Origin: Calothrix sp. MO_192.B10
GTDB lineage: Bacteria; Cyanobacteriota; Cyanobacteriia; Cyanobacteriales; Nostocaceae
Assembly: GCA_030065055.1 (NCBI GenBank)
Contig: JASJDS010000062.1
Span: 1 to 55,336, forward strand
Direction of reading: 5' to 3'
Length of the DNA stretch: 55,336 nucleotides
Below are positions 33,529 to 39,986 of the stretch, in pieces. The notes under the pieces were generated by a model. The model did no database searches and was not told the DNA's origin. It saw nothing but the letters and a program-made list of their open reading frames with translations. Position numbers and translations under genes: made by a program. Numbering within the stretch: position 1 is the first letter of the stretch; each line of letters begins with the position of its first letter.

Positions 33529-34314
33529 TTGTAGAATCAATGCAGCTAATTCACAAAATCCCTCCCCTTCGGCTGCGGAAGTTACATATGTAGGTTGATG
33601 GGGTAATTGATGGGTGTATTTTAAGATATTGGCAACACCTACAGAAATGGGGAAATAACTGGTATCAAATAAACTCGCATCATTAGGACTATCCCCCACA
33701 GCGATCGCATTTTGGGGAGAAATGTGAGGAAAATGCTCTCCCAATACTTGCAACACCGCAGGTGCTTTATCCTGTTCTAGGGGTTTGATGTGACACTGTA
33801 CACTGCTGTAGGTGAAACCCCAACCCATTTGTTGGCAAAGATTATCTATGGTACCCAGCTCTTCTGTAGTTAAATCTGCAACATCAAATGTCCAATCGGT
33901 AATTCGGAAGCAATTATCTGCTGATTCTTGAATCCGAGGAAATTTTGCTTTTAATTGGGCAAAAGTCCCTGCTAATTTTTGGCGATGATTGCCTTGGTTC
34001 TCCATAGAAGTTAAGATAATCGGTGTATCATTGCCGGATAAATAGAACAATCCTCCATTTTCTGCGATCGCACCTACTACGGGCATCAAGTTACTCAGTC
34101 CACTTACCCAACCCGCAGAACGCCCCGTAACTACCAATATTTCGATCCCTAATGCCCCTAAATCCTCCAGATTTTTCAGCAATTTATTGGTAAACTTACC
34201 TCCTACTGTCAACGTACCATCCATATCCGTGGCAATGAGACGCAGATTTTGCCAATGCTGACTAGGTAAAAATTCGGGCAATGGTAGTAGCTTTTGAGCT
34301 GAATTGATGTGCAT
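33517..34314 (-). CDS. HAD superfamily phosphatase (subclass IIB)
   Basis: 265 residues from ATG 34314 (a TTG at 34320 is also in frame). Haloacid-dehalogenase-fold hydrolase: motif I ATDMDGTLTVGG with the nucleophile and acid aspartates, motif II VVTGRSAGW, the IIB cap with FRITDWTFDVADLTTEEL and SSVQCHIKPLEQDKAPAVLQVL (motif III Lys), and motif IV AVGDSPNDASLFD. Family members dephosphorylate sugar or polyol phosphates such as sucrose-6-phosphate or mannosyl-phosphoglycerate. The actual substrate is not apparent. It is divergent from the aromatic amino acid permease across a repeat hairpin. Confidence 0.88.
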   Translation of the reverse strand: MHINSAQKLLPLPEFLPSQHWQNLRLIATDMDGTLTVGGKFTNKLLKNLEDLGALGIEILVVTGRSAGWVSGLSNLMPVVGAIAENGGLFYLSGNDTPIILTSMENQGNHRQKLAGTFAQLKAKFPRIQESADNCFRITDWTFDVADLTTEELGTIDNLCQQMGWGFTYSSVQCHIKPLEQDKAPAVLQVLGEHFPHISPQNAIAVGDSPNDASLFDTSYFPISVGVANILKYTHQLPHQPTYVTSAAEGEGFCELAALILQARG

Positions 34315-34364
34315 GGTCAAGGGGAATTTAGAATTTAGAATTTAGAATGAAGAATGTAGAACTA

Positions 34365-34435
34365 TTACCCCATCGATTCATCGATGGGGTAACTGATAAC
34401 TGATAACTGATAACTGATAACTGAAATGACTCGAC
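34365..34435. repeat. 13-bp inverted repeat hairpin plus CTGATAA units (family copy 2), running into the permease start
   Basis: Arms TTACCCCATCGAT (34365-34377) and ATCGATGGGGTAA (34380-34392) with a TC centre, then tandem CTGATAA units and CTGAAATGAC. The ATG of this tail is the start codon of the following permease gene. Copy 1 at 9756-9803 differs by two paired, compensated changes in the stem. Confidence 0.88.
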
Positions 34436-35664
34436 TATTTTCTCATATCCAACTAGATGGAAACCAACTTAGCCATCAACCGGGAAGTATTTGGGGAAAT
34501 ATTGCCTTAGTCGCTGGAACTACTGTAGGAGCAGGTATTCTTGCCTTACCTGCGGTTACTTTACCGTCTGGAGTAGTTCCATCTACAACTTTATTGATAG
34601 GGGTGTGGGTATATACTTTACTCTCCGGATTATTGATTGCAGAGGTAACTTTAAACACCATGCGCTTGAATGGTAAGCCCAGTAGCAATCTATTATGGAT
34701 GGTTGCCAATACCCTGGGTAAGCCAATGGCAGTAATTGCTGCTGTAGCTTATTTATTTTTGCATTATGCATTGTTGATTGCGTATGTTTCCCAGGGTGGA
34801 GAAATTATTGCGTCATCATTATCACAATGGGGAATAAATGATGTACCGGGATGGGCAGGTAGCATTGCCTTTACCTCCATCTTTGGGGGTATGATGTATG
34901 TTGGTAAAGATAGGTTAATTGAAAAGGTCAACGGTGTTCTAGTAGGGATTGTGATTGCTTCATTTATTGGATTATTGTTATTGGGAGCAACACAGATTCA
35001 CCCAGAACAATTACAATTTCAAGATTGGGCTGCCCTATCTCCTGCTGTTTCCGTGATGCTGGTAGCCATGTTTTACCATAATGTAGTGCCAGTGGTGGTA
35101 ACTCAGTTAGAGGGAGACGCACTCAAAATTCGTCAGGCAATTATTATTGGTTCTTTGATACCCCTAATTATGTTCTTGGCATGGAATGCGGTAATTTTTG
35201 GTAGCGTGAGTCATGATACCATACAAGGAGTATTTGATCCCTTAGTGTTTTTGCGTCAAGGTAATGCTGGGGAATGGTTAGGAATACTTATATCTATTTT
35301 TTCAGAATTTGCGATCGCAACATCGTTTATTGGGTTTGTGTATGGTTTACTGGACTTTTTTAGTAGTATTTCCCAGGGAGTATCATCTAACCCATCTTCT
35401 AGAGGTTTACCTCTAATTTCCCTGGTACTGTTCCCTTCTTTGAGTTTAGGTACGCTCCAACCCAGCATTTTCTTTACAGCCTTAGATTACGCTGGAACCT
35501 ACAGTATTTCTGTTTTAGGGGGTATAATTCCGGCATTGATGAGTTGGCAACAAAGGAAAGTTTCTATATTAAATCAGCCTTTGGTTCCTGGTGGGAAAGT
35601 AACTTTGGTGATGATGATTATCATTGCATTGGTGATTATTTTCAGACAAATTTTGACAAGCTAA
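34426..35664 (+). CDS. aromatic amino acid permease (Trp/Tyr permease, HAAAP family)
   Basis: 412 residues with about 11 membrane segments. The N-terminal GSIWGNIALVAGTTVGAGILALPAVTLPSG is the hallmark of the tryptophan/tyrosine permease family; RQAIIIGSLIPLIMFLAWNAVIFG and EFAIATSFIGFVYGLLDFF are further conserved. It presumably imports aromatic amino acids by proton symport. The annotated ATG at 34426 lies within the tail of a repeat element (CTGAAATGAC), and no purine-rich ribosome site precedes it, so translation may depend on the repeat-derived leader. Its stop is followed directly by a reverse-oriented compound repeat with a GC hairpin. Confidence 0.9.
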   Translation: MTRLFSHIQLDGNQLSHQPGSIWGNIALVAGTTVGAGILALPAVTLPSGVVPSTTLLIGVWVYTLLSGLLIAEVTLNTMRLNGKPSSNLLWMVANTLGKPMAVIAAVAYLFLHYALLIAYVSQGGEIIASSLSQWGINDVPGWAGSIAFTSIFGGMMYVGKDRLIEKVNGVLVGIVIASFIGLLLLGATQIHPEQLQFQDWAALSPAVSVMLVAMFYHNVVPVVVTQLEGDALKIRQAIIIGSLIPLIMFLAWNAVIFGSVSHDTIQGVFDPLVFLRQGNAGEWLGILISIFSEFAIATSFIGFVYGLLDFFSSISQGVSSNPSSRGLPLISLVLFPSLSLGTLQPSIFFTALDYAGTYSISVLGGIIPALMSWQQRKVSILNQPLVPGGKVTLVMMIIIALVIIFRQILTS

Positions 35665-35683
35665 ATGAAGAGTGAGGAAGTAG

Positions 35684-35831
35684 GGGCGGGGTTTCCCCGC
35701 CCGGAGTGATGAAGTAATAAGTAATAAGTAATAAGTAATGTTGACGGTTGACAGTTGACAGTTTTCTATCACTCCTTCACTCCTTCACTCCTTCCCTCCT
35801 TCCCTCCTTCACTCCTTCCCTCCTTCACTCC
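35684..35831. repeat. back-to-back compound repeats between convergent genes
   Basis: The plus-strand permease gene is followed by GTAGGGGCGGGGTTTCCCCG (hairpin 35684-35702) and GGAGTGATGAAG, that is the reverse orientation of the element. AAGTAAT units, GTTGAC units and then a C/T-rich array (35766-35831) end at the stop of the minus-strand ExoD gene. Each convergent gene thus has the purine-rich strand of the element in its own sense direction. Confidence 0.9.
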
Positions 35832-36457
35832 TACCCCCTTCCCAACCAAACTTTAATTAAGTCCACCAGACTAGAACCACCCCAAACTACAGCTATCACA
35901 ATAGAAGCGCTTAAAACTACTCCCATCAAGCAAATAACCAAACCAGCTAAACTGATTGCACCATCATCTTCTTGTAAACCAAAGCCAGTGACAAAAATAC
36001 CGATCGCTGGTAAAGTATTCGTACCAGGAATAGGTATCATCATAGTAATGGACATGAGTGCGATCGCAATACCAATAGTTACCTTACCTGGTAAAGTAGT
36101 ACATATGTATGATAAACGAGGGCGAGTGACAGCTTCTATTCTACGTAACCAAGGAAGCCCTGCCTTCAAAAATCCCTGCACTGTTTCCAGTTTGATGGGA
36201 TGCTTTGCCATCTTTTTGGGTAGCCAAGGAGTTTTCGCACCAATCATCAATTGTATTGCCAATATGAGCATCAGAACGCCAAAAGGTATGGAATAACCGG
36301 GTGCGGGAACTGGTAAAGCTGAAGGAAGAGACAAAATCACAAACAGGAAACCGAAAATTCTTTCCCCTGCTAATAACAGAATATCTGTTAAATTTACCTC
36401 CGGTGATTTCTGCTCTTCAAAAAAAAATCGCTCTAATTCTTGGGAAAGTCTAGCCAT
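35831..36457 (-). CDS. ExoD family membrane protein
   Basis: 208 residues from ATG 36457 (M-A-R-L-S-Q-E-L; AGGCGG lies just upstream). The frame is open to 36511 but the extra 18 residues are not conserved. Exopolysaccharide-synthesis ExoD family: LTDILLLAGERIFGFLFVILSLPSALPVPAPGYSIPFGVLMLILAIQLM and the repeated GKVTIGIAIALMSITMMIPIPGTNTLPAIGIFVTGFGLQEDDG, with four or five membrane segments. ExoD was named from a Rhizobium exopolysaccharide mutant; the molecular function is unknown. The C-terminal residues W-L-G-R-G abut a repeat array that provides the stop. Confidence 0.85.
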   Translation of the reverse strand: MARLSQELERFFFEEQKSPEVNLTDILLLAGERIFGFLFVILSLPSALPVPAPGYSIPFGVLMLILAIQLMIGAKTPWLPKKMAKHPIKLETVQGFLKAGLPWLRRIEAVTRPRLSYICTTLPGKVTIGIAIALMSITMMIPIPGTNTLPAIGIFVTGFGLQEDDGAISLAGLVICLMGVVLSASIVIAVVWGGSSLVDLIKVWLGRG

Positions 36458-36627
36458 AAACCGCCTAAATATTGGTACAAATTGGTCAAGCACCCGATTA
36501 TACACAAGCAATGTGGGTAACCACTAAATCAATCCAGTTGTTTCCAGTTCAGGAATACTGACATGATTACCCAGATTTTAGCAACTGTAAACTTTTTTAT
36601 CGTTAATATTCAATCATCATCTTCAGA

Positions 36628-36867
36628 TTCTGGACTTTTTAGACAAGTGCGGAATCGAAATTTTTGCCAAAGCACCAATGATACCATGTCCGGTTAAACA
36701 CTTATAATTAAGTGTAGGTTGGGTAGAACGAAGTGAAACCCAACAATTTCTGGACTTTTTAGAGAAGTCCGAAATTTAAATTTTTGCCAAAGCACCAATG
36801 ATACCATGTCCGGTTAAACACTTACAATAAAATGTAAGTTGGGTAGAACGAAGTGAAACCCAACAAT
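36628..36867. repeat. two head-to-tail copies of a 120-bp unit
   Basis: Copies 36628-36747 and 36748-36867 are adjacent, each exactly 120 bases, with scattered substitutions. Each holds TTTTTGCCAAAGCACCAATG ATACCATGTCCGG and two hairpins: ACTTAYA/TGTARGT and GTTGGGT ... ACCCAAC. Differences in the first hairpin keep it paired (by wobble pairs in copy 1). A reverse relative of the second hairpin lies at 42956-42987. No open frame spans the units. Confidence 0.85.
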
Positions 36868-36917
36868 AATAATCTTTTGAGGAAGGTAGATAAAATAACA
36901 TGCAAATTTATAATTTC

Positions 36918-36999
36918 ACCTCACCCTCGCTTTTTACTGGGTAAAAATCTTTCCCTCTCCTTAATAAGGAGAGGGATGTCTGACAGGACAGGGTGAGGT
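36918..36999. repeat. AACCTCACCCTCGC structured repeat, full copy
   Basis: Terminal inverted repeats ACCTCACCCT and AGGGTGAGGT enclose two hairpins: TTTTTAC-TGG-GTAAAAA and CCCTCTCCTTA / TAAGGAGAGGG. The truncated copy at 18151-18222 has TTTTTGC and GCAAAAA at the first hairpin, a compensated pair change. The rest of 36458-37254 is non-coding, with an AATCAAACCGGATTCCTA repeat at 37140. Confidence 0.82.
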
Positions 37000-37254
37000 T
37001 TTGTATTTGATTTTTGTTGATGTAGCCTACGCACTCTTACGAGAAGCCGTTGTTGCGTCTGTTGCGCTTAAAAATCTCAGTACACTTTCTGTTCCCTATT
37101 CCCCGTTAAGAGTTCCCTACCTTCACGAGTAATTTCATAAATCAAACCGGATTCCTATATATGAATATATGTGTAGGCAATCAGGAATTCCCTAAGTTGT
37201 TGCTGTAGTTTTTCAATTCTAATAAAAGAATAATTAACTCTGGGGATAAAACAA

Positions 37255-38202
37255 ATGAGTCAAAGTTATCTAGAGGTTGCGCGACAGGGAAAGAACAGTT
37301 GGTGGCGTTATTTATTAGCAATATTATTAATTTTCTTTCTCTGGTTCATTGTCGGGAATATTATCACCGGAATATTATTAATTGCATTTATCGGCATTTC
37401 TTCTCCCAATAGTGTCTTGGATTCCTCAGAATTACAATTAAAAATAACAGAGTTTATCAAAACTCCTTCAGTGGCTGCATTCGTCACCATGAATGTCGGT
37501 TTTATTTTTCTTGGGCTGGGCTTATTTCTTGCTGTTAAGTGGTTGCACCAGCGTAAATTTCTTACCCTTATTAATCCCAATGCTGCAATAAATTTCAAAC
37601 GCCTACTCTCAGGTTTTGGAGTTTGGTTTATGTTCCAAGCAATTTTGATGGGGTTGGAATTGATTCTGAATCCAGGAAACTATGAATTTGCCTTTAATCC
37701 AGCCCAGTGGTTTCTTTTACTTCCCTGTGCTTTATTACTAACCCCGATTCAGACTTCCACAGAATAATTTCTATTTCGTGGCTATTTTTTGCAGGGATTA
37801 GGTTTACTTCTCAAACAGCCATTGGTACTACTTATTATCAATGGTGTTGTGTTCATGAGTTTACACCTTGTTAACCCAGAAATGTCCAGGGGACCAATTT
37901 GGTTGGCATTGTACTATTTTGCTTTCGGTGTGTTTGCTGCCATGATTACCCTGAAGGATAATGGATTGGAGTTAGCATTAGGTTTACACGCTGCAAATAA
38001 TCTGTCTGTGTTATTATTTCTCAGTACTAAGGATTCTGCTATTCCTACTCCTGCTATATGGCTAGCAAAAGATACTGGCGATCCTAGATGGGACTTAGTT
38101 GTTTTTTTGGTGAAGATTGCAATATTTTACTACCTGTTATTGGGTAGAAAAAGAAAAAGTAAACTAGCAGAAATAGAAGAGAGAGAAATGAGTATTAGAT
38201 AG
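37255..38202 (+). pseudogene. CPBP-family (Rce1/Abi) membrane protease, broken by one in-frame stop
   Basis: 316 codons in one frame from ATG 37255 to 38202, interrupted only by TAA at 37765-37767. The first part (170 residues) has an N-terminal membrane segment (LLAILLIFFLWFIVGNIITGILL) and three more; the second continues FLFRGYFLQGLGLLL, VVFMSLHLVN and LGLHAANNLSVLLFL. CPBP proteases carry an E-E-x-x-x-R motif in one helix and two His motifs. Here the first motif reads E-stop-F-L-F-R, so the stop replaces the second glutamate (GAA to TAA needs one base change). The conserved H in FMSLHLVNPE and H in GLHAANN are intact. Everything else is open, so the mutation is recent, a sequencing error, or subject to readthrough. 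Confidence 0.88.
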
Positions 38203-38214
38203 ACTTTTGTAAGA

Positions 38215-38700
38215 AGAATATTCACATATTGCACCACAAGATTATTGAGAAAATCAGAGCCTGTAATTATTATTTTTCCGTAACCCATCTATTGCTAACC
38301 CTGTCAAGATGGGTATAAGCATTCTAAAAGCGAATGGCATCCTCGTTAAGGGGAAAACCTTGTTAAATCTATCTTTCCAGGCTCTGCCTAGGGTGTTGAT
38401 TTTGTGACTTTTTTGAGGGTAAATGTTCATACAAAATCTGTGACAAGACTTGTTCCTTGTCTCTGGCAAGGAACATGGAGTTGGAGGCTCCGCCTCCAAA
38501 TCGAGGCAGAGCCTCCCGCCACAGGTACCAAGGCAGAGCCTTGGCACGAGAGTACAATCAGAGCCTGTAATTATTATTTTTCCAGGCTCTGGTTACAAGG
38601 TTCTACCTTGTAATGAATTTTGAGGAGGCTCTGCCTCCTGTTAACTCTGGAGGCTCCCGCCTCCTCTAATGGGTTTCCAGGCAGAACCTAGAAACGAGGG
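38215..38700. repeat. mosaic of AGGCAGAGCCT palindromes and other dispersed repeats
   Basis: About 530 bases without a gene. Contains the TTCACATATTGCACCACAA block (also at 20046), two copies of ATCAGAGCCTGTAATTATTA (38253 and 38559), and many palindromes of the GGAGGC-AGAGCCTCC type (38468-38680). A relative of these palindromes is at 45968-46021. Confidence 0.75.
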
Positions 38701-38732
38701 GATTTAGTTGCGACATTCTTTAACTTATCATT

Positions 38733-39182
38733 TTAGGGCTTTTTCATATTTTCAAGTTTAATCACAAGTTTCCTGCCAATAACTTTAATTTCATATTTTC
38801 GTTTCATGTGAAGATTACATTGAGTATCAAATTTCACAGGAAGTTCTTCTGGATGATATTCTATTTTTAAACCTTTATTTTTCAAATAAGGAGTCATATC
38901 TTGATAAATTTCATTGGCTTTTCCCCTAAATCTATCTGGTATTTTAGTATATAGATTTACTATTTTATTCTGAATTAAATTTTGGTTTTTATCAACTTCT
39001 TTTTGTATATATAGCATTTTTTTTCCCAATTGATATTTTTCACAAATGTTCAATTTGTCTTTGCTGGCAATTTGATTCACTATATCCAGCCAGTCCTTTT
39101 GGGATAATTCTTTGATATTATTAACAGTCTGTGTATTGGATATAATATTTTTACTTATATTTACTCCCAACTCCTGAATCAT
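38733..39182 (-). CDS. hypothetical protein
   Basis: 149 residues, lysine-rich, no signal or membrane segment, no family recognised. Predicted features are amphipathic helices (QKDWLDIVNQIASKDKLNICEKYQLGKKMLYIQKEVDKNQNLIQ) and a C-terminal beta-rich part (RKYEIKVIGRKLVIKLENM). It is AT-rich relative to neighbours and may be accessory DNA. It starts at ATG 39182, 65 bases downstream of a small lipoprotein gene on the same strand, so the two may be co-transcribed. Both diverge from the EACC1-caspase pair. Function unknown. Confidence 0.55.
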   Translation of the reverse strand: MIQELGVNISKNIISNTQTVNNIKELSQKDWLDIVNQIASKDKLNICEKYQLGKKMLYIQKEVDKNQNLIQNKIVNLYTKIPDRFRGKANEIYQDMTPYLKNKGLKIEYHPEELPVKFDTQCNLHMKRKYEIKVIGRKLVIKLENMKKP

Positions 39183-39247
39183 CTGTCCAGTGTTATTCGC
39201 ATTTACTCCAAAGTTTAAGGAGATACTAGTTGCATCAGAAGTGATTT

Positions 39248-39385
39248 TTATTCTTTAGAAGATAGCTGTTTTTTTGGGGGAATATTTGAACCATCCACTG
39301 AAGGATCTTTTTGCTGACTACAACCAAACAATAACAATAGAGTTAGTGCCATTGATAAACCAATCAGTCTAAATATATTGCTCAT
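39248..39385 (-). CDS. small lipoprotein, 45 residues
   Basis: MSNIFRLIGLSMALTLLLLF precedes the lipobox L-F-G-C and then S-Q-Q-K-D-P-S-V-D-G-S-N-I-P-P-K-K-Q-L-S-S-K-E. The pattern (charged start, 15 hydrophobic residues, L-x-G-C, polar linker) is a typical bacterial lipoprotein. It is complete with ATG and TAA. It lies 65 bases upstream of the hypothetical gene at 38733-39182 and about 190 bases from the divergent EACC1-like start. Function unknown; small size means chance cannot be excluded entirely, but the signal is good. Confidence 0.6.
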   Translation of the reverse strand: MSNIFRLIGLSMALTLLLLFGCSQQKDPSVDGSNIPPKKQLSSKE

Positions 39386-39559
39386 GATACCTGCTTAGTA
39401 TGTTTACGCTGTTTGATTTGGTGCAAAACTCTTGAACTGTGGCAGTTTCCAAATAAAAATGCCTATTTTACCTGAGATTTTACAAATTTCTGATGCTGGT
39501 CAGATAATAATTACGTTAAAATACGGTTGTTTGTATGTATATCTTTATAGCATTTATTT

Positions 39560-39571
39560 AGTTCTAGAACT
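39560..39571. promoter_or_regulatory. perfect palindrome at the EACC1-like start
   Basis: AGTTCTAGAACT, a perfect 12-base palindrome ending four bases before the ATG at 39576, where a ribosome site would be. It could be an operator for the caspase module or an RNA hairpin controlling translation. Confidence 0.4.
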
Positions 39572-39575
39572 CAAC

Positions 39576-39956
39576 ATGTTAGACAAAACCAATATCAAAG
39601 TGACCATTGCTGTTCAAGATGGGGATTTAGAAGCAGAAGAGCTAGAAAGACTAACAGTAAATCTTTTGCAAGAGATAAAAGATATTGATGGAGTAGAAAA
39701 CGTCAGACAGCCCGAATTGACAAAAATACCCCCAGGTGCCAAGTCTTTAGGGGGTTCCATTTTGGGTATGTTACAAGCTGAAGTCAGTTTTGAAAATTTT
39801 AAGAAATTAGCGGGATTTGTTAGAGAGCGACTGAGTGGGAAAGCTATTGAGTTGGAAGTTGAAGCAAACGGTAAAAAGCTCAAGGTGAAAGCTACTAATC
39901 AGCAGGAGTTAGTTACTGCTGTGGAACAAGCTCAAAAGTTCGTCGCTGGAAGCTAG
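39576..39956 (+). CDS. EACC1-like small protein of a caspase conflict/signalling module
   Basis: 126 residues from ATG 39576; the frame extends to 39432 but the extra 48 residues are not domain-like. The sequence VTIAVQDGDLEAEELERLTVNLLQEIKDIDGVENV, KIPPGAKSLGGSILGMLQAEVSF, LAGFVRERLSGKAIELEVEANGKKLKVKA is the pattern of the family called effector-associated constant component 1 (EACC1). That small alpha/beta protein is found beside caspase, trypsin and similar effectors in NTP-dependent conflict systems. Only 30 bases separate it from the caspase gene, which has its own AAGGAAG ribosome site. A scaffold or adaptor role is inferred; there is no enzymatic motif. Confidence 0.75.
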   Translation: MLDKTNIKVTIAVQDGDLEAEELERLTVNLLQEIKDIDGVENVRQPELTKIPPGAKSLGGSILGMLQAEVSFENFKKLAGFVRERLSGKAIELEVEANGKKLKVKATNQQELVTAVEQAQKFVAGS

Positions 39957-39986
39957 GAAATCTCACAAACAAGGAAGAATAGCAAC

